Assembly: GCA_963755635.1 (NCBI GenBank)
Contig: CAVWKS010000024.1
Location: 1 to 64,000 of the forward strand
Direction: 5' to 3'
DNA: 64,000 bases
DNA from: AC-32 sp963755635
GTDB lineage: Bacteria; Actinomycetota; Thermoleophilia; Gaiellales; Gaiellaceae
Of the stretch, positions 38,547 through 46,677 are shown piece after piece; position 1 is the stretch's first letter; every line of letters begins with the position of its first letter. A model generated the notes under the pieces. That model ran no database searches. It was not told the origin of the DNA and worked only from the letters and a program-made list of their open reading frames with translations. Position numbers and translations under genes: made by a program.

Positions 38547-39926
38547 ATGCGGCTCGAAATGCGCCGCCTCGTCAGCTCGCCTGCGCTGTTCGTCGCTGCG
38601 GTACTCGCCTACGCGCTGCTTCGCTTGAGCGCCGTCCTGACCGCCGCACCGTTCGTCGACTACGACAGCGACCAGTACGCGCGCGTCGCCGCCCATCCGC
38701 TCTGGAGCCGCGCCTTCCTGGCCGGCGAGAAGCCGTTCGTCTTGCCCTTCCTCTGGAAGCTGCTCCCGGGCCCGGCGCTGCATGTCAGCCCGAACCTCGC
38801 CTACGGCGACATCCGGCCGGCGCTGATGGGTCAGGTCGTCGTCTCGATCGCGTGCTGGACGGTTCTCGCGGTGGTCCTGGCGCGCTCGCTGCGCCACTTC
38901 GGCGCGAAGGTGCTCGCGGTGACGGCGATCCTCGGCTTCAGCTGCAGCATGGGAATCATGCAGTGGGATCACGCGCTGATCTCCGAGTCGCTCTCGCTCT
39001 CTCTGCTCGCGCTGGTTCTCGCCGCCGCGCTCGCGCTGATGCAGCGGCCGAGCGGCCTGGCCGTTGCCCTCGTTCTGTCCGCCATGTTCCTCTGGATCTT
39101 CACGCGGGACACGAATGCCTTCTTCGTCCTGATCGCGGGGCCACTGCTCGCGCTCGTGCTCGCGCGGCGGGGCAGGATGGGGCTGGCGCTGCCGCTCGCC
39201 GTCGGCGCTCTCGCGCTCGGCGGCGCGAGCCTGACGACCGCGTCCTTCGCCGACCGCGGCGGGCTACCGACGCGCAACGTGATGGTCGTCGCGCTCAGGA
39301 GCGATCCGCAGTTCGAGCGCTTCTTCGTCGACCACGGGATGCCGAACCAGCCGGGCCTGTCCAAGCTCCTCGGCCAGCGGCCGCCGGCGGTCTACTACCG
39401 GGAGCCGCGACTCGCTCGGTTCCGGCGCTGGTTCGATAGTTCCGGGGAGCAGACGTACCGCAAGTGGCTCGTGAGTCACCCCGGCAAGCTCTTCGGGGCT
39501 CCGCTGCGGGACTTCGCACGGCTGTACACGCCGAACTCGTCCGAGCTAGCGGCCTATCGGGGCTACCGCCCGCTGCCTCGGGTCCTGCCGGCCCGGGTCG
39601 ACGCGTTCTTCTTCCCGAGCTCGAGCGTCGGCCTCGCCGTGCTGCTTGCACTTGCCGTGGCGGGGCTCGCCTTCGCGGTCATCCAGGGGCGCGTCGGCCG
39701 GCTCGACGCGGTGCCGCTCGTGTTCCTCGCTGCGACGCTCCCGGTTGCGATCCTGATCTGGCACGGCGACTCGGCCGAGCGCGACCAGCATCTCTTCCAG
39801 GGCACTGCGCTCACCCGTCTCAGCCTGCTCGTCCTGGTCCTGCTGGCAACCGACCGCGTGCTCGAGTGGGCCCGTGAAGACGTAAGGCTGCCTGGCGCCC
39901 TGCGGCCTGACGAGGGCGCGGCGTAA
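38547..39926 (+). CDS. polytopic membrane protein, GT-C glycosyltransferase-like
   Basis: A 459-residue protein with about 9-10 transmembrane helices. A first periplasmic loop after TM1 holds DYDSDQYARVAAHPLW, with acidic residues placed as in GT-C mannosyltransferase-like enzymes. A large loop of about 120 residues (RSDPQFERF...GYRPLPRVLP) lies between the N- and C-terminal helix groups. A GTG at 38541 is an alternative start. The GT-C reading is inference from topology. Confidence 0.65.
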   Translation: MRLEMRRLVSSPALFVAAVLAYALLRLSAVLTAAPFVDYDSDQYARVAAHPLWSRAFLAGEKPFVLPFLWKLLPGPALHVSPNLAYGDIRPALMGQVVVSIACWTVLAVVLARSLRHFGAKVLAVTAILGFSCSMGIMQWDHALISESLSLSLLALVLAAALALMQRPSGLAVALVLSAMFLWIFTRDTNAFFVLIAGPLLALVLARRGRMGLALPLAVGALALGGASLTTASFADRGGLPTRNVMVVALRSDPQFERFFVDHGMPNQPGLSKLLGQRPPAVYYREPRLARFRRWFDSSGEQTYRKWLVSHPGKLFGAPLRDFARLYTPNSSELAAYRGYRPLPRVLPARVDAFFFPSSSVGLAVLLALAVAGLAFAVIQGRVGRLDAVPLVFLAATLPVAILIWHGDSAERDQHLFQGTALTRLSLLVLVLLATDRVLEWAREDVRLPGALRPDEGAA

Positions 39927-39932
39927 GCGGCT

Positions 39933-40952
39933 CTAGACGGCCGCGGTTTCCATCTCCGGCGCGTAGGAGCCGGTGCGGGCGGCGCCGTTGAACTTCGCCC
40001 GGCGGTAGAAGGCCTTCTGCGCGTCCTCGACGTTGCCCTGCTCGCCGCCCCAGGCCTTGAGCGCGGGTGCCTGCAGCGCGCGGCCGTACGAGAACGAGAG
40101 CTCCCACGGGTGCGGCCCGCGGGCGTTCATTGCGTTCAGGTGCGCGGTCGCATCCTCGTCGGTCTGGCCGCCGGAAAGGAAGACGATCCCCGGCACGGCG
40201 GCCGGCACGTGGCGGGTAAGGACGTCGAGCGTCGCCTCCGCCACCTCGTCCACGCCGGCGCGGTCGGAGGCCTCGTAGCCGCTCAGCACCATGTTCGGCT
40301 TCAACAGCGAGCCGTACAGGTCGACGCGCTGGTCGTGCAGCTCGGTGTAGACGGCCTGCAGCGCGCGGCCGGTCGCCTTGCCCGCCTCGCCGATCGAGTG
40401 CGAGCCGTCCATCAGCACCTCCGGCTCGACGATCGGCACGAGCCCGGCCTCCTGCGACAGTGCAGCGAACCGCGCGAGCGCGTGGGCGTTCGTCCAGACC
40501 GCGTACTCGCTCGGAATCCCGTCGCCGACCGAGTACGTCGCCCGCCACTTGGTGAAGCGCGCGCCGAGCTCGTAGTACTCCTCGAGGCGCTCGCGCAGCC
40601 CGTCGAGGCCCTCGGTGATCGTCTCGTCGGAGGCGAGCGCCAGCCGCTTCGCGCCCTTGTCGACCTTGATCCCCGGAATGATCCCGCGCCCGGAGAGCAG
40701 CTTCGGGAACGGCGTCCCGTCCGAGGAGCTCTGGCGGATCGTCTCGTCGAAGAGGATCACGCCGCTGATGTACTCCTCCGCGCCGTCGGCTGTGAAGAGC
40801 AGCTCGCGGTAGGCGCGCCGGTTGTCCTCGGTCGACTCGACGCCGATCGAGTCGAAGCGCTTCTTGATCGTGCCGTCGCTCTCGTCGGCGGCGAGGATGC
40901 CCTTGCCCTCGGCGACGAGCGCCTTCGCGGTCTCGTGGAGCTCGGTTCCCAT
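39933..40952 (-). CDS. fructose-bisphosphate aldolase class I
   Basis: A 339-residue class I aldolase, the metal-independent Schiff-base type, cleaving fructose 1,6-bisphosphate. Motifs are GKGILAADESDGTIKKRF near 18, ARFTKWRATY with a catalytic Lys near 135, GSLLKPNMVLSG with the Schiff-base Lys near 218, and LSGGQTDEDATAHLNAMN. A GGGGGAACG sequence precedes the ATG. It ends 6 bp from the convergent membrane protein gene. Confidence 0.95.
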   Translation of the reverse strand: MGTELHETAKALVAEGKGILAADESDGTIKKRFDSIGVESTEDNRRAYRELLFTADGAEEYISGVILFDETIRQSSSDGTPFPKLLSGRGIIPGIKVDKGAKRLALASDETITEGLDGLRERLEEYYELGARFTKWRATYSVGDGIPSEYAVWTNAHALARFAALSQEAGLVPIVEPEVLMDGSHSIGEAGKATGRALQAVYTELHDQRVDLYGSLLKPNMVLSGYEASDRAGVDEVAEATLDVLTRHVPAAVPGIVFLSGGQTDEDATAHLNAMNARGPHPWELSFSYGRALQAPALKAWGGEQGNVEDAQKAFYRRAKFNGAARTGSYAPEMETAAV

Positions 40953-40983
40953 CGTTCCCCCTTGCGTCGTTCGCTGGGCTGGA

Positions 40984-41490
40984 TTATGGCTCAGCCTGGC
41001 CGGTCTGGAGGAGGAGGCGGACGGCGCGCAGCTCCTGGTCGGTCGCGGGCTGGATCGAGCCCGCGCTCACCCACCAGGCCGGGTGGATCTCGTTCCAGCC
41101 GTGCTCGGTGTCGTCGATCCAGGGTCCGACGACCTCGATGCGCGCGCCCACCGGCGGGACGTCGACTCGCGAGCGGTCCTGCGGGATGATCTCGACGATC
41201 AGGTTGCCGCCGACGCGGGCGTTCCCGTCCCCGAGCAGCTTGTCGTAGGGAGGATCGGGGCGCAGATCGATGTGGACGTCGCCGTCGTACTCCTCGAACT
41301 TGACCTCGCGGACGGTGCCGATCGCAACCCGGCAGCGGCTCTTCACGCGCAGGCGCTGCGGGTGGTAGACACCGCCGAGCGGGTTGCCGCCGCGGCAGTA
41401 CGGCGAGGGCGGCGCCGTCTGGCGGCGCAGGCTGCAGGCGGCCGCGCAGCAGACGAGGAAGCAGCTGAGGACGACCGCAACGCGCCGCAC
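40984..41490 (-). CDS. putative lipoprotein, unknown function
   Basis: A 168-residue protein with signal peptide and lipobox CAAACS (Cys19). The mature part includes NPLGGVYHPQRLRVKSRCRVAIGTV, EYDGDVHIDLRPDP and a C-terminal WIDDTEHGWNEIHPAWW block. It has the look of an OB-fold nuclease-like or uptake accessory domain seen repeatedly in soil actinobacteria. Function unassigned. Confidence 0.68.
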   Translation of the reverse strand: MRRVAVVLSCFLVCCAAACSLRRQTAPPSPYCRGGNPLGGVYHPQRLRVKSRCRVAIGTVREVKFEEYDGDVHIDLRPDPPYDKLLGDGNARVGGNLIVEIIPQDRSRVDVPPVGARIEVVGPWIDDTEHGWNEIHPAWWVSAGSIQPATDQELRAVRLLLQTGQAEP

Positions 41491-41818
41491 GCATCGAGAG
41501 TGCCAGCGCGCGGGCGCGAGCGAAAGTCTCTCTTAAGGACGTGTCAGTCAGCAGTAGGACGAAGCTGGGCAGGGAGCTCGAAGCGCGCGAACCGGCCAGA
41601 TTCCAGGCCCTGCACGCCCCAACTGACCCATCCACCGGGACACTCCGAGCGGGACAATCTGCGGAGGTGGCTGGAAAGGTCTAGCCTCGCAGCGTAGACC
41701 TGCGGCCAAGGTCTAGACGCGTTCCGGGTTCAAGACGGACGCGTCGCGCACGCGGATTCTCCCCAACGTGCAACGACCTTGGCCGCAATCTCGTTATAGG
41801 TCAGGACGTAGGTGTGTC

Positions 41819-41902
41819 CAGCGTGGGCGGCTTCCTCCCCCAGGTAACGACTGGAAATCCGCCCCAGTCTCACACTGGCCGTTGAAGAAGCCACCCACGC
41901 TG
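41819..41902. repeat. long inverted repeat upstream of tRNA-Gly
   Basis: The 526-bp stretch 41491-42016 shows no gene. It holds a 16-bp inverted repeat with one mismatch: CAGCGTGGGCGGCTTC at 41819-41834 and GAAGCCACCCACGCTG at 41887-41902, spaced by 52 nt. The inner part includes a smaller pairing, CCAGT to ACTGG. It may be a structured RNA or a relic of a mobile element end. Confidence 0.6.
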
Positions 41903-42016
41903 ACTTGATGCCTCACCGCCGCGCTTCTTGCGCTGAGCCTCGCGCCGCGAGAGAAGAGAAGCCGCTACTACGAGCAAGATTCCGCCAAACTCTCCTGGGC
42001 TAGAATCCGCTCCCAC

Positions 42017-42089
42017 GCGGACGTAGCTCAGTTGGTAGAGCATCAGCTTCCCAAGCTGAGGGTCGCGGGTTCGATCCCCGTCGTCCGCT
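42017..42089 (+). tRNA. tRNA-Gly (CCC)
   Basis: A 73-nt cloverleaf. The acceptor GCGGACG pairs with CGTCCGC, the D-arm is GCTC/GAGC, the anticodon stem CAGCT/AGCTG holds loop TCCCA within TTCCCAA (anticodon CCC), and the T-loop is TTCGATC. Its 3' part is duplicated 1.9 kb downstream. Confidence 0.96.
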
Positions 42090-42090
42090 C
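42046..42090 (+). repeat. left copy of 45-bp direct repeat (attL-like, within tRNA-Gly)
   Basis: The 3' part of tRNA-Gly(CCC), from the anticodon stem to one base past the gene, is identical over 45 bp to 43987-44031. A tRNA 3' half from anticodon to end is the usual attB of tyrosine-recombinase elements. The left copy belongs to the intact tRNA. Confidence 0.85.
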
Positions 42091-42102
42091 TCCCTAGATC
42101 AA

Positions 42103-42138
42103 GCCGAAACCCGCTTCGCTAGGCGGGTTTCGGCGTTT
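42103..42138 (+). terminator. terminator after tRNA-Gly(CCC)
   Basis: GCCGAAACCCGC pairs with GCGGGTTTCGGC (12 bp) around an 8-nt loop, followed by GTTT. It lies 13 bp after the tRNA, inside the repeat-bounded segment. Confidence 0.88.
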
Positions 42139-42229
42139 CAGGGCGCTACTCTCGCTCACCGCCTGAAACCGCTAAAGACCGCTCCGGACTGGCGCTCACT
42201 GGCGCACAGCTGGCGCGCACGATGCTGTT

Positions 42230-42598
42230 TCACGGATCGAGCCATGACCCGCTCAGAGCAGCCACCGGGTCGGCTGTCATTGCAAGGACATACAGGACGA
42301 CGAGCTCAGGGAAAGCAGCGGAAATGTGGCCGCCGCTTGAGTCCAGGATGTCGAGCTGTTGCTGACGCTCGAGTTGATAGCCGTGGTGCGTGTTTCTGAG
42401 CGCGTGGTACAAGCGGGCGACGTACTCGTCGCCGGCGACCGGAGGCGCACTCTTGTTACCCACGAGGACCGAGTCGCCAGCGCGGCGTCCTGGGACAACC
42501 GCTCCTAGCGTTTCCTCTCGCAAACAGCCGAGGACCGCGGTCGCGCGGAAGCAGCAGAGCGTTTCGACCACTACCTCGAGCGTGCGACGGCCGCGCAC
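42230..42598 (-). CDS. hypothetical protein, possibly truncated
   Basis: A 122-residue open frame from a GTG. The C-terminal two thirds look protein-like (DEYVARLYHALRNTHHGYQLERQQQLDILDSSGGHISAAFPELVVLYVLAM). Codon third positions are less GC-biased than in neighbouring core genes, fitting a foreign origin inside the tRNA-bounded segment. The N-terminal third is less convincing and the gene may be a 3' remnant. No family is recognised. Confidence 0.45.
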   Translation of the reverse strand: MRGRRTLEVVVETLCCFRATAVLGCLREETLGAVVPGRRAGDSVLVGNKSAPPVAGDEYVARLYHALRNTHHGYQLERQQQLDILDSSGGHISAAFPELVVLYVLAMTADPVAALSGSWLDP

Positions 42599-42684
42599 TT
42601 TTCGCCATCACGCAGTCTGGCAACCGGCAGGCTCGGACGGGAAGCTGACGCTGAGGGCGGCTGAGTGGGGTAACTACCGGGTGA

Positions 42685-43470
42685 ATGCTTCTTCGGCTCG
42701 GGATAGTCGCTGCGCTCCTCGGCACGTTCGCCTGCTCCGGCAGCGCGGCCGGCGGCCTTCCGAATCTGCTTCTGCCCGATCTCGACCAGCGCCCGCCGCT
42801 GGCGGTCTCCGTTCGCTGGGGCGGGCCGCCGAAGCATCACCCGCTGCTCGTCTTCACCTCGAGCGTCGAGAACGTCGGTTACGGACCGCTGATCGTCGAG
42901 GGCCGCCGGGCGAGCAGGCGCGTGCCCACGATGCGCGCCAATCAACTGATCGCGCTGCAAAAGGGCGGCCTTAAGCGCGTGATCGGAGTCGGGCGGCTGC
43001 GCTACAACGTCAACCCTTCCCACAGCCACTGGCACCTGCTGCCGTTCGAGCGCTACGAGCTACGGACCTTGGCCGGGGCACAGATCGTGCGCGACCACAA
43101 GAGCGGCTTCTGCCTGACGAGTGATCACCACTCGCCGCTGCCGACGCTCGGCCCGCCTGCCCCGCAGCCGATCAAGGGCAGCGACTGCGCTCGGAACAGG
43201 CCGCGTGCGTTGCGCCTGCTCGAGGGCATCGCCGTCGGCTGGGGCGACATCTACATTCCCGCGAAGGAGGGGCAGGCGATCGACATCAGCGGCGTACCTC
43301 CCGGCGACTACGACCTCGTCCACCGCGTCAACGTCAGTCGCTTCCTACGCGAGGTGGATTACTCGAACGACGACTCCTCGATGCGGATCCAGCTGCTGCC
43401 GCCGCCGACGCCAGACGCGCTGCCCGGCGTGGTGGTGCTGAAGACGTGCGAAACCGGAATCCAGTGCTAG
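42685..43470 (+). CDS. lysyl-oxidase-like secreted protein
   Basis: A 261-residue exported protein. After the signal peptide (LGIVAALLGTFACSGSAAG) comes the lysyl oxidase copper-site pattern NPSHSHWHLLPFERYEL near 112, with closely spaced His residues. The typical C-terminal GWGDIYIPAKEGQAIDISGVPPGDYDLVHRVN follows near 190-222. Actinobacterial members are thought to oxidise amines or modify surface proteins; activity here is inferred. It is the main gene in the tRNA-bounded segment. Confidence 0.8.
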   Translation: MLLRLGIVAALLGTFACSGSAAGGLPNLLLPDLDQRPPLAVSVRWGGPPKHHPLLVFTSSVENVGYGPLIVEGRRASRRVPTMRANQLIALQKGGLKRVIGVGRLRYNVNPSHSHWHLLPFERYELRTLAGAQIVRDHKSGFCLTSDHHSPLPTLGPPAPQPIKGSDCARNRPRALRLLEGIAVGWGDIYIPAKEGQAIDISGVPPGDYDLVHRVNVSRFLREVDYSNDDSSMRIQLLPPPTPDALPGVVVLKTCETGIQC

Positions 43471-43527
43471 GAGGGGGCCGCGGGCCCGGGTATCCGGGAG
43501 TCAACTTGACCATCCTCTTTGGCACGC

Positions 43528-43597
43528 GCGGGCGTAGCTCAACGGTAGAGCTCTAGCCTTCCAGCTAGTGACGTGGGTTCGATTCCCGCCGCCCGCT
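43528..43597 (+). tRNA. tRNA-Gly (TCC), short anticodon loop
   Basis: A 70-nt cloverleaf. The acceptor GCGGGCG pairs with CGCCCGC, and the T-arm is GTGGG-TTCGATT-CCCGC. The anticodon stem CTAGC/GCTAG pairs perfectly but encloses only CTTCCA, six bases rather than seven. Normal actinobacterial tRNA-Gly(TCC) has CTTCCAA, so one A appears missing, either a sequence error or a defective gene. Confidence 0.82.
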
Positions 43598-43671
43598 TCC
43601 GCCCTTGGTCGATGCGCGGCGCAGCCAGGCCGATCTTAAGGCACCGTGAGCGTGTATCGAGCAGAGGGGAA

Positions 43672-43706
43672 AGAAGGGCTCGGTGAGACCTTCGCCGAGC
43701 CCTTCT
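43672..43706 (-). terminator. terminator hairpin
   Basis: AGAAGGGCTCGG pairs with CCGAGCCCTTCT (12 bp) with an 11-nt loop. It lies 10 bp beyond the stop of the minus-strand Rho-N-like gene and could also serve plus-strand transcripts from the tRNA. Confidence 0.8.
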
Positions 43707-43715
43707 CCGAAATCG

Positions 43716-43838
43716 CTACTTGCGGCGGTTTACGGCCGCCTTGAGGGCGCCCTTGTTCATCTTCGAGCGGCCCTTGATATTGAGGCGCCTGGCCTCTTTG
43801 AGCAACTGCTCCTTCGTGGGCTCATGACCCAGCGGCAT
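43716..43838 (-). CDS. small Rho-N-like protein
   Basis: A 40-residue basic protein, MPLGHEPTKEQLLKEARRL followed by NIKGRSKMNKGALKAAVNRRK. This is a helix-loop-helix like the N-terminal domain of transcription terminator Rho, also found in small nucleic-acid-associated proteins. A strong AAGGGGGG site lies 4 nt upstream of the ATG and a hairpin terminator follows. The start-less frame after dnaG (6787-6960) is a relative. Confidence 0.72.
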   Translation of the reverse strand: MPLGHEPTKEQLLKEARRLNIKGRSKMNKGALKAAVNRRK

Positions 43839-43986
43839 TAGACCCCCCTTCGGGTTCGTTGCAACTACGTCTTTCCGTCTCCCCGTTCGATCGGGAGTAA
43901 AACCGGCTCTGGCCCTCGGGGGCGGGACTGGCGCGCATGATGGCGCGCAGGCGGCGCAAACCGCACCGTTGAGCGAAATATGACGG

Positions 43987-44031
43987 GCTTCCCAAGCTGA
44001 GGGTCGCGGGTTCGATCCCCGTCGTCCGCTC
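43987..44031 (+). repeat. right copy of 45-bp direct repeat (attR-like tRNA-Gly fragment)
   Basis: Identical over 45 bp to 42046-42090. Sequence upstream of 43987 does not continue as tRNA, so only the 3' part is present. Together the copies bound about 1.9 kb, as after integration at the tRNA. No integrase is present between them. Confidence 0.85.
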
Positions 44032-44075
44032 CATGAGATCACGCGCCGCCGCAGACATGGGCGCGAGCGGTCGCC

Positions 44076-44107
44076 CTCCCTGGGCTGCAGCGCTGCAGCC
44101 CAGGGAG
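44076..44107 (-). terminator. perfect 32-bp palindrome, probable terminator
   Basis: CTCCCTGGGCTGCAG followed by its exact reverse complement about the central CG, 14 bp beyond the stop of the minus-strand secreted protein gene. There is no T-run. It may also have been the terminator of the tRNA before integration. Confidence 0.65.
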
Positions 44108-44121
44108 ATGAGACCACCTAG

Positions 44122-44658
44122 CTAGCGCGCAGGTCGGTACGCGACCTGGACCTCGAACGCCACACCGGGTGCCGGGTGCATCGAGTAGTGCCCAGGCTGC
44201 ACCGGGACGCCACTGTCACCCAGGAAGTCCGGATCGTCGACAACTGTCTGCGGTGGGCCGTGGCCCGTGAAGGTCACGACGTTGTGGTCGATGTAGAAGA
44301 CCTGGCCGGGAGGATCGTCCGGCCCGGCTGGGCCGATGTGGGCCGCAGTGATGTCCAGGGCCATATGACCTGCGCCGGCACTGCCGGGACCGCCGCCGCC
44401 CACGCTGTGCCCGCAGCCCGCGAGCTGAGCGTCGCCGGTGATCGTCCCGTCTGCCGCCCGGTCGAACTCGAACCAGCCCCAGAAGCCGCCCAGGTCGTTC
44501 CCGCAGAAGGACGGGTTGTCGCAGTTGAAGGACACCCCGACCTGCCACGTGTCGTGGCTCGACCCGCCGCCGTACGCACCGGCGGACGAAGCAAGCCCGG
44601 CCGTGAGCGCCGTCGCAATCGCAATAGCAGCGACGAACACGGTGAAACGCCGCGTCAT
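44122..44658 (-). CDS. secreted protein, unknown function
   Basis: A 178-residue exported protein with signal peptide MTRRFTVFVAAIAIATALTAGLASSAGA. The mature part has three to four Cys (SFNCDNPSFCGNDLGG, LAGCGHSVGGGG), beta-rich stretches, and ends HPAPGVAFEVQVAYRPAR. A clear AAGGGGAA ribosome-binding site precedes the ATG. The repeated G/P/D content and Cys pairs suggest an extracellular disulfide-bonded domain. No family named. Confidence 0.72.
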   Translation of the reverse strand: MTRRFTVFVAAIAIATALTAGLASSAGAYGGGSSHDTWQVGVSFNCDNPSFCGNDLGGFWGWFEFDRAADGTITGDAQLAGCGHSVGGGGPGSAGAGHMALDITAAHIGPAGPDDPPGQVFYIDHNVVTFTGHGPPQTVVDDPDFLGDSGVPVQPGHYSMHPAPGVAFEVQVAYRPAR

Positions 44659-44788
44659 GTGTTCCCCTTCCTCATCGTGATTTGTTCCTGCCGCGGCAAA
44701 AGATCCTGCACCACTCCACGATGGAACTCAAGTCTGGACCGGCAACTCGCCTGGCCAGGCCCGGAGCTAGAATTGTCGGTGCCGTCAG

Positions 44789-45013
44789 ATGACAACCGAA
44801 GCTGACACTGCGCTGATTGCCGGCCAGTTGGCCGAGCTCACACAGGAGGTCGATGCGCTCACGAAGCAGCTGAAAGGGCTTCTCCAGCGCGCCGACGCCG
44901 CGCAAGACCGGGCGGATACCCAGCAAGAGCGCATCGACATCGCAGCGAAAGAGCTCACCGAGGTCAGCGGCCGACTGCAAGCCGCGGCCAACGCGCTGCG
45001 AGAGTCGATCTAG
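44789..45013 (+). CDS. small coiled-coil protein
   Basis: A 74-residue protein with heptad-like pattern throughout (IAGQLAELTQEVDALTKQLKGLLQRADAAQDRADTQQERIDIAAKELTEV), predicted as one long coiled coil. No signal peptide. It is followed closely by the LexA-like box and the DnaQ-GIY-YIG gene. Function unknown. Confidence 0.62.
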   Translation: MTTEADTALIAGQLAELTQEVDALTKQLKGLLQRADAAQDRADTQQERIDIAAKELTEVSGRLQAAANALRESI

Positions 45014-45039
45014 CACACGGCAACTCCAGCGGCGCTTGC

Positions 45040-45061
45040 AAAGCGAACGTATGTTCGCTTT
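45040..45061 (+). promoter_or_regulatory. LexA-type SOS box
   Basis: The core GCGAACGTATGTTCGC fits the actinobacterial/Bacillus SOS box (CGAAC-N4-GTTCG). The symmetry extends to nine-base arms, AAAGCGAAC and GTTCGCTTT. It lies 11 bp before the start of the DnaQ-GIY-YIG nuclease gene, where bound LexA would block transcription. Confidence 0.82.
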
Positions 45062-45071
45062 GATCTGAAGG

Positions 45072-46658
45072 GTGCAGCTTGCGCTGGATGCCCTCGACCG
45101 GCTGGTCGACCTGCTCGAGGAGCGCGGGCCGCTGCCGGCCGTCGAGGCCGCTCGGGCCCTGTTCGCGACGCCGGCGGTGTCCGAAGGGCTCGCGCTCTCG
45201 CTGCTCGGCGAGGTCACCGCAGGGGACAGCCGCGTCGTCTGCACGGGCTCGACCGTCTCGCTCGCCGGGCCCGGTGAGGATCCGCTGCTCGAGGATGCGT
45301 CGTTCGTCGTCTTCGACCTCGAGACGACCGGGCTCTCCGCGACGCAGAGCCGGATCTGCGAGATCGGCGCGGTGCGCGTGCAGGCGCTCGAGCTCGTCGA
45401 TGAGTTCCAGTCGCTCGTCAACCCAGGCGTTGCGCTGCCCGAGCCGATCGCGCGGCTGACCGGGCTCCGCGACCCGGAGCTGCGCACGGCGCCGCCGGTG
45501 CGCACCGTGCTGCGCCGCTTCCTCGCCTTCGCCGGCGACGACCTGCTCGTCGCGCACAACGCCCAGTTCGACCGGCGCTTCATCGAGCACCAGCTGCAGC
45601 GCCTGCACGGGAGACGCCTCTCGGAGCCACCGCTCTGCTCGGCCGCGCTGGCCCGGCGCCTGCTCGAAGGGAGGCGGCGGCGGGTCGGGCTCGCGTCGCT
45701 CGCGGACTTTTTCGGCGTCCCGACGACGCCGTGCCATCGCGCGCTGCCGGATGCCCAGGCGACCGCGGAGATCCTCGTCCACCTGATCGGCCTTGCGCAG
45801 GAGCTGGGCGCGCGGAGGCTCTCCGAGCTGCGCGCGCTCGCTGCCCCGCGCAAGCGCCGCGTGTACGGCAAGCGCTCGCTGGCGAAGGGCGCGCCGACGC
45901 GGCCGGGCGTCTACCTCTTCCGCGACCGGCACGACCAGGTGCTCTACGTCGGCCGGGCCCGCGACCTGCGCGCTCGGCTGCGCTCGTACTTCCGCAGCGA
46001 GCGGCAGCGCCCGTCGGTCGAGGCGGCGCTCCTCGCGCTCGAGCGGGTCGAGTGGCGCGTGCTCGGCTCCGAGCTCGAGGCGGCACTCGAGGAGCTTCGC
46101 CTGATCCGCGAGCTGCAGCCTCCGGCGAACTCCCGCAGCCGCCGGCGCGAGCAGGGCGTCTACCTGAAGCGCCGCGGGGAGGACTTCGTGGTGACCAAGA
46201 CCCCGACCGAGCTCGGGCCGATCGGCAGCCGTCGCAAGGCAGCGCTGGCGGCGCGGGCCCTGGCGTCGAGCACCGAGGAAGAGATCGAGGCGCTTCTGGA
46301 CGGAGGGCCGCTGCCGAGGCTGCGCGCCCGGCTCGTGCACCTCTCCGACAGCCTGCGCTACGAGGAGGCGGCCAGGCTCCGCGACCGGATCGACGCGCTC
46401 GAGCATGTGACCGACCGGCTGCGACGCCTTGATCGCCTGCGCAAGCTCGAGCTCTGCCTCGTCTGCCCGGGCGCCGCCGTCGTCGTCGCAGGCGGCGTGG
46501 TCAGGAGGCACGCGCTCGCGCCGGGCGCGGAGCTGCCCGTGGCGGGGGACGGAACGGACGGGCCGCTCACAGCCGAGCAGGCCGAAGACCTGCTGCTGAT
46601 CGAGGGCTTCGTGCGCCGCCCGCCACCCGAGCTCAAGGTGCTGCCGCTTGCCGCGTGA
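45072..46658 (+). CDS. DEDDh exonuclease / GIY-YIG (UvrC-like) fusion nuclease
   Basis: A 528-residue bifunctional protein known from actinobacteria. The DnaQ-like 3'-5' exonuclease (about 75-240) has FDLETTG, AHNAQFDRRF and CHRALPDA, giving the DEDDh residues. The GIY-YIG domain (about 278-360) has RPGVYLFRDRHDQVLYVGRARDLRARLRSYF, followed by a UVR-like helix (DSLRYEEAARLRDRIDAL). The UvrC C-terminal endonuclease is absent. A role in repair is supported by the LexA-like box just upstream. GTG start at 45072 without a well-spaced SD, so it may be leaderless. Confidence 0.9.
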   Translation: MQLALDALDRLVDLLEERGPLPAVEAARALFATPAVSEGLALSLLGEVTAGDSRVVCTGSTVSLAGPGEDPLLEDASFVVFDLETTGLSATQSRICEIGAVRVQALELVDEFQSLVNPGVALPEPIARLTGLRDPELRTAPPVRTVLRRFLAFAGDDLLVAHNAQFDRRFIEHQLQRLHGRRLSEPPLCSAALARRLLEGRRRRVGLASLADFFGVPTTPCHRALPDAQATAEILVHLIGLAQELGARRLSELRALAAPRKRRVYGKRSLAKGAPTRPGVYLFRDRHDQVLYVGRARDLRARLRSYFRSERQRPSVEAALLALERVEWRVLGSELEAALEELRLIRELQPPANSRSRRREQGVYLKRRGEDFVVTKTPTELGPIGSRRKAALAARALASSTEEEIEALLDGGPLPRLRARLVHLSDSLRYEEAARLRDRIDALEHVTDRLRRLDRLRKLELCLVCPGAAVVVAGGVVRRHALAPGAELPVAGDGTDGPLTAEQAEDLLLIEGFVRRPPPELKVLPLAA

Positions 46659-46677
46659 GAGAGCGGGGGAGGGCCTG

